From NCBI GenBank assembly GCA_040005635.1, contig JBDTYM010000064.1, positions 1 to 22,938 of the forward strand: DNA of 22,938 nucleotides, in the 5' to 3' direction. The notes under the pieces were generated by a model, which had not been told where the DNA came from, searched no databases, and saw only the letters and a list, made by a program, of their open reading frames with translations. Each line of letters starts with the position of its first letter. The stretch's first letter is position 1. This DNA comes from Dokdonella_A sp040005635 (GTDB taxonomy: Bacteria > Pseudomonadota > Gammaproteobacteria > Xanthomonadales > Rhodanobacteraceae). Below are positions 15,411 to 22,938 of this stretch, piece by piece. The position numbers and the translations under genes were made by a program.

Positions 15411-15827
15411 ATGAACGTTTCGCACACCCTCTTGCGTCCGGGCCTCTGTCTTCTGCTGCTGGCCGGCGTTGCCGGTACCGTTCTGGCGGACGACGCGCCG
15501 GCGATGAAGCGCACCGTGCTCGATCGTCACGATCAAAGCGGCGTCGCCGGCAAGGAAATCGTGCTCGGTACCGCCGAGCTGCCAGCGGGCGCTTCCAGCG
15601 GCTGGCACAAGCATCCCGGCGACGAGAGCGGCTACGTGTTGAAAGGCGACTTGGTGCTGAAGGCCAAGGGCCAGCCCGACCGCACACTGAAGACCGGCGA
15701 TTATTTCTTCAATCCGTCCGGCCTGGTGCACAACCTCGTTGCGGCGCCGGGCACGGCCGGCGGCGCGGCGGTGTCGACATGGATCGTGGACAAGGGAGTG
15801 CCGATGGCGACGCCGGTCGCCGAGTAG
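15411..15827 (+). CDS. Periplasmic cupin-domain protein
   Basis: The 138-residue product has a signal peptide (1 to about 26, ending TVLADD) and a single cupin barrel. Cupin motif 1 is GWHKHPGDESGYVLKG (64-79), giving metal ligands His66, His68 and Glu72; motif 2, GDYFFNPSGLVHNL (96-109), gives His107. ATG 15411 has GGAG 7 bp upstream. It starts 50 bp after the diheme cytochrome on the same strand with no terminator between, so it probably belongs to the dehydrogenase operon, where it could handle the oxidised sugar product. That role is inference; many small cupins have no known substrate. Confidence 0.85.
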   Translation: MNVSHTLLRPGLCLLLLAGVAGTVLADDAPAMKRTVLDRHDQSGVAGKEIVLGTAELPAGASSGWHKHPGDESGYVLKGDLVLKAKGQPDRTLKTGDYFFNPSGLVHNLVAAPGTAGGAAVSTWIVDKGVPMATPVAE

Positions 15828-15876
15828 GGAGTTGCCGGCGCAAGCGATAGACCGGCGACGCGACCTTCATGCACGC

Positions 15877-15904
15877 AAGACCGGTCCGACTCGAGCGCGG
15901 TCTT
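15877..15904 (+). terminator. Weak terminator-like hairpin after the cupin gene
   Basis: AAGACCG (15877-15883) pairs with CGGTCTT (15898-15904), with a 14-nt loop and only a short T run. It lies 50 bp past the cupin stop codon and may end the dehydrogenase transcript. Confidence 0.3.
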
Positions 15905-15994
15905 TGCGGGTGATCGCGCCGCCAGCGTGAGCGGTCAGCGCGTACTGGCTTCCGCCACCGGTCGACGAAGGCGGATATCTCGAGAAGGCCGACG

Positions 15995-16567
15995 TTATTT
16001 GCCGGCCTTGCGTGCGATCGGCCACTCGCGCGCGAGCAGCGCGAAGATCACATCATCGACCCACTCGGCGCGGAAGCGGTAGCTTTCCACGTGATGGGCT
16101 TCCTGGCGCAAACCGAGCGATCGACACAAGGCCATGCTGGCCGCGTTGCGTGGATCGACCGAACCGACCAGTCGTCGGTAACCCCAGGTTCGAAACGCCA
16201 GGTCGATCGCTGCCGTCATCACTTCGCGCGCATAGCCGCGGCCCTGCTGGGCCGGCTTCAGGGACAGGCCGAACTCGATCGGATCATTCTTGCTGGCGGG
16301 GAAATGCACGCCGAAATCGCCCACCAATTCGTCCGTCTCCCGGCTGCGGATAGCGAGCTGACACCAGCTGTCGGCGCTACCGAACGCTCGGTTCGACTGC
16401 TCGGCGATGAAAGCCGCCGCGTCGTCGACGCTGAGCGGCTGCCAGCCCTGATACCTGGCGACCTCGGCATCGCCGCGATATTCGAACAGGGCCGCCGCGT
16501 CGTCCGGCCGGAGTGCATCGAGCCGCAGGCGTTGCGTTTCGATCACCGCATCGATGGGCTGCTGCAT
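15995..16567 (-). CDS. GNAT N-acetyltransferase (RimJ/RimL-like)
   Basis: The 190-residue cytosolic protein is of the RimJ/RimL-like GNAT type. The N-terminal IETQRLRLDALRPDDAAALF is the common opening, the acetyl-CoA loop QQGRGYA is at 107-113, and NAASMALCRSLGLRQE near the C-terminus is motif B. I use ATG 16567, which has AGGAG 7 bp upstream; a TTG two codons earlier sits too close to that site. The 3' end faces the cupin gene. The substrate may be a protein N-terminus, an antibiotic or a small amine; nothing here decides it. Confidence 0.88.
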   Translation of the reverse strand: MQQPIDAVIETQRLRLDALRPDDAAALFEYRGDAEVARYQGWQPLSVDDAAAFIAEQSNRAFGSADSWCQLAIRSRETDELVGDFGVHFPASKNDPIEFGLSLKPAQQGRGYAREVMTAAIDLAFRTWGYRRLVGSVDPRNAASMALCRSLGLRQEAHHVESYRFRAEWVDDVIFALLAREWPIARKAGK

Positions 16568-16737
16568 TTCCAATCTCCTGCACGATCTGCATCCAGCGGG
16601 CGAAGGAGCAGTTTAGAGGCATGCTGGCGAGGAGAGCCACTGCGCACGAGGAGATCGGACCTGGCCGGCACGATCCGCCGCTGCCGAAGTCGATCGCATG
16701 CCCGGTCTGGCATCCAATGCCGCTGCTGCCGCCGGTG

Positions 16738-16762
16738 AAGCCTGGTTGAGCTGCTCAGGCTT
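16738..16762 (-). terminator. Hairpin spanning the stop codon of the PAS-LuxR gene
   Basis: AAGCCTG (16738-16744) pairs with CAGGCTT (16756-16762) around an 11-nt loop. It overlaps the end of the regulator gene on the minus strand. There is no T tract in that direction, so the terminator role is uncertain. Confidence 0.3.
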
Positions 16763-18251
16763 TCTTGCTTGCGGCAGCGCGGCTCGCACGCCCGAACATT
16801 GCGCGCTCGCGCGCCCACACGATCGCTTCGCTGCGGCTGTGCACGTCGAGCTTGGAGTACACCTTCGCGACATGATTGCGGATCGTGCTCGGCGCGACTT
16901 TCAATCGCGCGGCGATTTCCTTGTCGGCCAGCCCCTCGCAGATCAGGCCGAGCACGTCACGTTCGCGTGGCGTGAGGTCAGCGAGTTCGGTGCCGCGATC
17001 GGGCGCGCTGCCGCGGCGTACGTTGGCGATCTTCTCGATCAGGGTCTGGCTGAACCAGGACGCATCTTCCATCACCGCCTCGATCGCCGAAACGAGTTCG
17101 ACCTCGCTGCGCTTGCGATGCGTGATGTCGAGCAGCGCCATCAGCGCGCATGATGTCCCCTGGATCTGTACCGTCTCGGCGGAGACCAGACAGTCGATCA
17201 CGTCGCCGTCCTTGCGCCTGATCCGGTATTCGACGTTCTGCAGGCTGCCGGCTTTCTTCAGCGCCGTGGAAATATGCGCGCGTACGCGCTCGGGCTCGAC
17301 GAAGCCGATGTCCTCGATCGGCTGGGCAAGCACTTCCTCGGCGCTGTAGCCGGTTGCGGTCGTGAATGCCTCGTTGACGTCGGTCACCTGGAATCGCTGC
17401 AGATCGCACACGAGCGTCGGTACCGGCGTCATGCGGAACGCCTTGACGAAGCGCTCTTCGCTGTGACGCAGGGCCGTTTCCGCACGTCTGCGTGGTTCCA
17501 GATCGATGAACGTGAACAGCATGCACGCCTCGTCACCGATCTCGATCGGCTGGCCGGCGACGATCACGAGCTTGCTGCCGCCGCCTGACAAGCGCAGTTC
17601 CGCCTCCATTTGCGGAATGGTTTCGCCGGCGGTCAGTCGCTCGACCGCGAGATCCTTGTGCTCGGCCCGATCGAACACGTCCAACTCGTAGGTCGAGCGG
17701 CCGATGACCTGCTCGCGCGCGTAGCCGCTCATCTCGAGGAAGCCCTGATTGACCTTGATGTAGCGCAAGTCGCCGAGACGACAGATCACGGCCGGCGCGG
17801 GATTCGCATTGAAGGTCTTCTCGAAGCGCTGCTCGGCGCTCGCCCAGTCGGTCACATCGGCAAGGATCAGCGCGAGACCGTCCGGCTCCTCTTTTGCGTT
17901 GGTCAGCAGCAGACTGCGTACGCGATGCACCCAGTGTGCGTCGGGGTTCGCCTTCGGCCTCACTTCGACGATCACGTCGCTGAATGTCTCGCCAGCGATC
18001 GCGCGGTCGATCGGATAGCTCGCCGGCACGACCTTGTGATGATTGCGGTAGCGCAGCTCGAAACGCTTGCGATATTGCGCGGCCGTATGTCCGAGCTCGT
18101 CGGCATCCGCAACGCCGTGCATTGCGCACGCGGCCTCGTTCGCCCAGACGATCGTGTGATCGGACTCGATCAGGATCACGCCCTCGGTGATGCCCGCCAC
18201 GATCTGCCGCAGCTGATGTCGATCCTGCGCGCGTAACGCTTCATCGATCAT
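16755..18251 (-). CDS. Triple-PAS LuxR-type transcriptional regulator
   Basis: This 498-residue cytosolic regulator has three PAS sensor domains (about 10-138, 140-255 and 264-380) and a C-terminal LuxR helix-turn-helix at about 424-485. PAS marks include GVILIESDHTIVWANEAA, YIKVNQGFLEMSGYAREQVIG and VTDVNEAFTTATGYSAEEVL. The DNA-binding part reads LTPRERDVLGLICEGLADKEIAARL, then STIRNHVAKVYSKLDVHSRSEA, the standard GerE pattern. No transmembrane segment, receiver or kinase domain is seen, so it probably senses a small ligand, redox state or flavin/heme directly. ATG 18251 has GGAG 8 bp upstream. The gene is divergent from the stress cluster at 18493, with 241 bp between, and is the obvious candidate to control it. 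Confidence 0.9.
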   Translation of the reverse strand: MIDEALRAQDRHQLRQIVAGITEGVILIESDHTIVWANEAACAMHGVADADELGHTAAQYRKRFELRYRNHHKVVPASYPIDRAIAGETFSDVIVEVRPKANPDAHWVHRVRSLLLTNAKEEPDGLALILADVTDWASAEQRFEKTFNANPAPAVICRLGDLRYIKVNQGFLEMSGYAREQVIGRSTYELDVFDRAEHKDLAVERLTAGETIPQMEAELRLSGGGSKLVIVAGQPIEIGDEACMLFTFIDLEPRRRAETALRHSEERFVKAFRMTPVPTLVCDLQRFQVTDVNEAFTTATGYSAEEVLAQPIEDIGFVEPERVRAHISTALKKAGSLQNVEYRIRRKDGDVIDCLVSAETVQIQGTSCALMALLDITHRKRSEVELVSAIEAVMEDASWFSQTLIEKIANVRRGSAPDRGTELADLTPRERDVLGLICEGLADKEIAARLKVAPSTIRNHVAKVYSKLDVHSRSEAIVWARERAMFGRASRAAASKKA

Positions 18252-18398
18252 CGACTGGACTCCGGGAAATAGTGGCGACGCTCGTCGGCGAAGCATGCGA
18301 TTCGCAGCGGATGCGCGACGCGACGCGCTGCCGACAGTGGTCAATTCAACCACGACGAATGCACTAGCGCGCCCGGTGCATTTGAACGACGACGGCAC

Positions 18399-18430
18399 CT
18401 GAACGGCAGAGCAGACTGCGCCTCGTTCAG
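18399..18430. other. Inverted repeat in the divergent promoter region
   Basis: CTGAACG (18399-18405) and CGTTCAG (18424-18430) flank an inner GCAG/CTGC stem. It could be a regulator-binding site or a leader hairpin for the gene at 18493. An extra GAACG half-site lies at 18384-18388. Confidence 0.35.
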
Positions 18431-18492
18431 AAACCAACCCTGTCATACGCGCGCTTTCGATCGCGCCGACATCGAACTTGCGAGGAACTCCA

Positions 18493-18837
18493 ATGGCCGT
18501 CGATATCCGAGACGAATGCGCGGGCATGACGACGCTAAAACGAAAATCCTGGAGAGGGATCTTGAAGGCCAAAGCCATACAAGTAAAGCCGCTCGGCTGT
18601 CTGCGCGATCCGCTGCCGGATTTGGCGTCGCGCGTACAGCGCTTGACCGGCGAGCGTACCGGTACCGTCTGGGTCGACGATCGTGGCGAGATTTTCTTCG
18701 ATTGCCCGAGCAACGTCACCGCGGTGCCGACGCACTGGATCGTGGGCACCTACACGACCGGCATGGCTGCCGTCGACATCGAGGATGACTTGCGCATCTT
18801 CCTGCGCGATCGCGCCAGGAACTGGCTGCTCGATTGA
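18493..18837 (+). CDS. Conserved-looking hypothetical protein, 114 aa
   Basis: I do not recognise this family. From ATG 18493 (GAGG 7 bp upstream) the product has a basic N-terminal third (TLKRKSWRGILKAKAIQVK) and then an acidic, well-ordered part, RVQRLTGERTGTVWVDDRGEIFFDC followed by THWIVGTYTTGMAAVDIEDDLRIFLRDRARNWLLD. There is no signal peptide or membrane segment, and a single Cys pair (C14 aside) is not arranged as a metal site. An internal in-frame start around 18528 is possible. It is the first gene after the divergent regulator and is closed by a hairpin, which suggests its own short transcript. The codon pattern (high G+C at third positions) supports it being real. Confidence 0.65.
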   Translation: MAVDIRDECAGMTTLKRKSWRGILKAKAIQVKPLGCLRDPLPDLASRVQRLTGERTGTVWVDDRGEIFFDCPSNVTAVPTHWIVGTYTTGMAAVDIEDDLRIFLRDRARNWLLD

Positions 18838-18838
18838 G

Positions 18839-18858
18839 CACGGCGCGCATGCGCCGTG
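18839..18858 (+). terminator. Hairpin directly after the 114-aa gene
   Basis: CACGGCGC (18839-18846) and GCGCCGTG (18851-18858) form a perfect 8-bp stem with a GCAT loop, starting 1 bp after the stop codon. No T tract follows, so it may be a stabiliser instead. Confidence 0.45.
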
Positions 18859-18925
18859 GTGCAGGACCGAGATCAAGCCGAACGGAACGAATGCAGCCCC
18901 TTCAACGCGCGGAGTTTTCGCGCGC

Positions 18926-18945
18926 GGCGTCGCTGCTGCGACGCC
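18926..18945. other. Perfect hairpin upstream of the BON gene
   Basis: GGCGTCGC (18926-18933) and GCGACGCC (18938-18945) form an 8-bp stem with a 4-nt loop, 64 bp before the BON-protein start. It could lie in a leader or end an upstream transcript. Confidence 0.4.
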
Positions 18946-19009
18946 ATTGACCCGCCGGTCGTCGGGCTGCATCCGACGCCGGTTCCTTTGCGACCCTGGA
19001 GAATCTGCC

Positions 19010-19354
19010 ATGAAGAAATCCCACATCGTCGTTTCGGCCGCTGCGCTGGCGGCATTGCTGTCGCTCGGCGGCACCTCGCGATACGCGACCGCCGACTCGG
19101 CGCTGCCGAACGCCGAAACCGAGATGAAGTCCGATCAGCCGGTTACCGACACCTGGATCACGACCAAGGTGAAGACCGAGCTGGCAACCACCGACGGCGT
19201 CAAGAGCACCGAGATCAGCGTCAAGACCGTCGATGGCGTGGTCACACTGACCGGCGTGCTCGCGACGGATATAGCCGTCAAGAAGGCCGTTGCGGCGGCG
19301 CAGAGCATCAAGGGCGTCAAAGACGTCAACGCCAGCGGCTTGAAGAGCAAGTGA
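19010..19354 (+). CDS. BON-domain periplasmic/lipid-binding protein (OsmY-like)
   Basis: The 114-residue product has a signal sequence (about 1-29; MKKSHIVVSAAALAALLSL) and one BON domain at about 47-113: DTWITTKVKTELATTDGV, VKTVDGVVTLTGVLAT and AAQSIKGVKDVNASGLKSK. BON domains bind membranes; OsmY, with two of them, is an osmotic-stress periplasmic protein. This has one, so it is a shorter relative. ATG 19010 has GGAG 8 bp upstream. The CsbD gene follows 42 bp downstream with no hairpin between, so the two are probably co-transcribed and general-stress induced. Confidence 0.88.
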   Translation: MKKSHIVVSAAALAALLSLGGTSRYATADSALPNAETEMKSDQPVTDTWITTKVKTELATTDGVKSTEISVKTVDGVVTLTGVLATDIAVKKAVAAAQSIKGVKDVNASGLKSK

Positions 19355-19396
19355 GCCACTCACAGACACTATTCCTTTCCCACCGGAGACATCGCC

Positions 19397-19594
19397 ATGA
19401 ACGAAGACAAGATCAAGGGTCAGTGGAAGCAGCTCAACGGCAAGCTGAAGGCCAAGTGGGGCCAGCTGACCGACGATGACCTCAAGGTTGCCGAGGGCAA
19501 CAGCGAATACCTGGCCGGCAAGCTGCAGGAGCGCTACGGCATCGCCAAGGACGAGGCGGAGAAGCAGATCAAGGAATTCGACCGTTCGCTGTAA
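19397..19594 (+). CDS. CsbD-family stress protein (YjbJ-like)
   Basis: This 65-residue, highly charged cytosolic protein is full length for CsbD. It opens MNEDKIKGQWKQLNGKLKAKWGQLTDDDL, the family signature, and ends in a short amphipathic helix. CsbD is a general-stress protein in Bacillus, and YjbJ is its abundant E. coli relative; the molecular role is unknown. ATG 19397 has CGGAG upstream. It lies between the BON gene and a perfect hairpin. Confidence 0.93.
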   Translation: MNEDKIKGQWKQLNGKLKAKWGQLTDDDLKVAEGNSEYLAGKLQERYGIAKDEAEKQIKEFDRSL

Positions 19595-19613
19595 GCGTCG
19601 AGGCATCGCACGC

Positions 19614-19637
19614 GGAGCGGTCCGATCGGACCGCTCC
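19614..19637 (+). terminator. Perfect 24-bp palindrome after csbD-like gene
   Basis: GGAGCGGTCC (19614-19623) and GGACCGCTCC (19628-19637) make a 10-bp stem with a GATC loop, 20 bp past the stop. No T run follows, so it may slow or partly stop transcription into the next small gene, or protect the BON-CsbD message. Confidence 0.55.
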
Positions 19638-19665
19638 CGTCCCTATCCAAGCGAGGATTGAAGAC

Positions 19666-19749
19666 ATGGGAAAGTATTTCATCGGATGGCTGCTCGGCAT
19701 TCCTGCCGGCCTGCTGGTTCTGATCTATCTGTTCACACATCTGCTGTGA
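19666..19749 (+). CDS. 27-aa single-helix membrane peptide
   Basis: A short gene reads MGKYFIGWLLGIPAGLLVLI then YLFTHLL-stop: almost one continuous hydrophobic helix with a positive N-terminus and a central Gly-Ile-Pro kink. AGGA lies 8 bp before the ATG. It sits between the CsbD-like gene and katE on the same strand. The clean Shine-Dalgarno, the sharp membrane character and the context argue that it is translated, but its length gives little statistical support. I recall similar short MGKYF-type peptides beside stress genes in other proteobacteria, without a known function. It is likely an inner-membrane peptide. Confidence 0.6.
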   Translation: MGKYFIGWLLGIPAGLLVLIYLFTHLL

Positions 19750-19896
19750 AACGCGCTGCTGCAATCGCAATGGCGTATCGCCATCGCCAGACGCGAACCG
19801 CTGATGACCGCGCCTGCCGGCCGGCGCGGCCGCGTTTATCCGGCTCTCATCGAGCGGGGACGATGATGCCGAAGCCAGCCGCGCAGGAGAATTCCA

Positions 19897-21990
<2,094 letters not shown>

Positions 21991-22032
21991 GGTCATCGAG
22001 GCCGCTGGCGGCGTGGGCTCTAGTGTCGGAGA

Positions 22033-22053
22033 GCCGCCTGGCGGCAGCTGCCG
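22033..22053 (+). terminator. G+C-rich dyad after katE
   Basis: GCCGC-CTG-GCGGC (22033-22045) overlaps a 12-bp palindrome CGGCAGCTGCCG (22042-22053), about 45 bp past the katE stop. It may end the katE transcript; no T tract follows. Confidence 0.3.
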
Positions 22054-22137
22054 GCGAGACCCCTGCAATCGCGTGCTCGTCTTGTTAAACGCGTTGTACT
22101 CACTTTATGCATCGGAAACTGCATTCCGGGCCCGTGG

Positions 22138-22165
22138 TTGACACCGAAATGAGAATGGTTATCAT
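22138..22165 (+). promoter_or_regulatory. Sigma-70 promoter of hemP
   Basis: A perfect -35 TTGACA (22138-22143) is followed after 16 bp by TATCAT (22160-22165), a 5/6 match to the -10. It lies 30 bp before the hemP start. It is the best promoter in the window, and the Fur box covers its spacer and -10. Confidence 0.8.
22150..22164 (+). promoter_or_regulatory. Fur box
   Basis: TGAGAAT-G-GTTATCA matches the 7-1-7 Fur consensus TGATAAT-N-ATTATCA at 12 of 14 positions. It overlaps the -10 of the hemP promoter, the arrangement for iron-dependent repression by Fur. Confidence 0.85.
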
Positions 22166-22195
22166 TTGAGTGCAGCCACGATGCGGGAGTACGTC

Positions 22196-22402
22196 ATGTT
22201 CGAGCAACACCTTGCGACACCGGTCACCTCCGGCGGAGGCGTTCATAACGGATCGATCGATGAGCGCCGCGTGCGCAATGCGCCACAGCGAATCGGCAGC
22301 GTGCAGCTGCTCGCCGGCGGTAACGAGCTCGTGATCGAGCACGCCGGCCAGGAATACCGCCTGCGCCTGACGCGCAACGACAAGTTGATCCTGACCAAGT
22401 AA
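22196..22402 (+). CDS. hemP: Hemin uptake protein HemP family
   Basis: The 68-residue product ends in the HemP domain: RIGSVQLLAGGNELVIEHAG then QEYRLRLTRNDKLILTK (33-68), reaching the usual terminal lysine. HemP is a small protein found with heme-uptake genes; in some bacteria it activates the heme receptor gene. ATG 22196 has GGGAG 6 bp upstream; in-frame ATGs at 22166-22181 lie too close to the promoter. The gene sits directly under a Fur-overlapped promoter, with a TonB receptor gene 145 bp downstream, the classic heme-acquisition order. The N-terminal 30 residues are variable and of no known function. Confidence 0.92.
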   Translation: MFEQHLATPVTSGGGVHNGSIDERRVRNAPQRIGSVQLLAGGNELVIEHAGQEYRLRLTRNDKLILTK

Positions 22403-22408
22403 GCCGTT

Positions 22409-22430
22409 CGGCGCGGCTTGGATCGCGCCG
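22409..22430 (+). terminator. Hairpin between hemP and the receptor gene
   Basis: CGGCGCG (22409-22415) and CGCGCCG (22424-22430) form a 7-bp G+C stem with an 8-nt loop, 6 bp past the hemP stop. No T run follows; it may act as an attenuator or stabiliser that sets hemP above receptor expression. Confidence 0.45.
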
Positions 22431-22547
22431 TCACCCGCTCGGCAGCTGTCGCCGATCCGCACCCTCCAACGTCGCCAGCACGACCCGGTCGCCATCCCGG
22501 TCCCCGCCAGCCAGTTGTTTCAGACAACGCTGTACACCGGGGAACAC

Positions 22548-22938
22548 ATGACCATCCGACCACTCGCGAGTGCCGTCCTGCTCGCACTCACCGGCGCCGC
22601 GCGCGCCGACGAAGCCGCACCGTACGACATACCGATTTTTGACGAACTCGACCGCATCGTCGTCAGCGCGACCTTGAATGAGCGCGCGCAGAAAGACGTC
22701 GCCAGCGAAGTCAGCGTGATCGATGCGCTCGAGATCGACCGCCGCCAGGTGCAGGACGTCGCCGATCTCATCCGCTACGAGCCGGGCGTATCGGCGACCG
22801 GCAGCGCGATCGGCGGCGGTCGTTTCGGCGCTGGCGGCATCGCGATCCGCGGCCTCGGTGGCAATCGCGTGCGCATCGAAATCGACGGCATCGCGATTCC
22901 GGATTCGTTCGAGATCGGCAGTTTCTCCAGCGCCGGCC
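22548..22938 (+). CDS. TonB-dependent receptor, heme/hemoglobin type (5' part only)
   Basis: Only the first 130 codons are in the window. They give a signal peptide (1-20, LLALTGAARA), a TonB-box-like DRIVVSA at 35-41 and the start of the plug domain: VASEVSVIDALEIDRRQVQD, VADLIRYEPGVSATG and GIAIRGLGGNRVRIEIDGIAIPD. This plug wording is that of hemoglobin/transferrin/lactoferrin-type receptors, and hemP just upstream supports heme as the cargo. ATG 22548 has GGGGAA upstream. It lies in the outer membrane and should be under the same Fur control, unless it has its own promoter in the 145-bp gap, where I see none clearly. The substrate cannot be settled without the barrel. Confidence 0.9.
   Translation, partial: MTIRPLASAVLLALTGAARADEAAPYDIPIFDELDRIVVSATLNERAQKDVASEVSVIDALEIDRRQVQDVADLIRYEPGVSATGSAIGGGRFGAGGIAIRGLGGNRVRIEIDGIAIPDSFEIGSFSSAG

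Noticed and set aside
22514..22528. Hairpin GTTGT-TTCAG-ACAAC before the TonB receptor
   Set aside because: The stem is only 5 bp and A+T-containing; it is likely by chance and too weak to call regulatory.

Overview
The window is about 65% G+C by eye and reads as chromosomal DNA of a gammaproteobacterium. Xanthomonadales, and within it Rhodanobacteraceae (Dokdonella-like), is my best guess. The pointers are a c5-type cytochrome, a PilU twitching ATPase, an AcpH-type phosphodiesterase, a ZapE/AFG1 ATPase, and a degraded exported protein ending in an acidic FADGFD tail that I associate with that family. The taxonomy is inference. I see no insertion sequence, phage gene, CRISPR array or rRNA.

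Layout. (1) 1-2998, housekeeping: zapE (cut by the left edge) overlaps an alpha/beta hydrolase by GTGA. Divergent from them is an AcpH-like gene. It converges on a membrane-anchored cytochrome c5 gene that has its own terminator. (2) 3178-5245: a decayed chimeric gene (N-terminal helix-turn-helix remnant joined to the C-terminus of an exported protein, frameshifted by a 14-bp tandem duplication), then tRNA-Arg(CCG), then pilU starting at TTG. (3) 5279-9940, minus strand: DUF4331 protein, TPR protein, HupE/UreJ membrane protein with an EF-hand loop, and an outer-membrane beta-barrel protein. All are predicted to be exported or membrane-bound; the first three look like one operon of unknown function. 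(4) 10365-11789: a 14-TM DHA2-type efflux transporter. (5) 12163-15827, plus strand: a gluconate-dehydrogenase-like complex made of a Tat-exported small subunit, an FAD GMC subunit with a four-Cys motif and a diheme cytochrome c, followed by a periplasmic cupin. (6) 15995-18251, minus strand: a GNAT acetyltransferase and a triple-PAS LuxR-type regulator. (7) 18493-21990, plus strand and divergent from the regulator: a stress cluster of an unknown 114-aa protein, a BON-domain protein, a CsbD-like protein, a 27-aa membrane peptide and a large KatE-type catalase, with strong hairpins between several genes. (8) 22138-22938: a promoter overlapped by a Fur box, hemP, a hairpin, and the start of a TonB-dependent heme/hemoglobin-type receptor cut by the right edge.

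How they work together. The GMC complex should oxidise a sugar or polyol in the periplasm and pass electrons through its diheme cytochrome to the respiratory chain. The PAS-LuxR protein is a plausible controller of the divergent stress cluster. The hemP region is an iron-repressed heme-uptake locus. The DUF4331-TPR-HupE operon is the best candidate for an undescribed system here.
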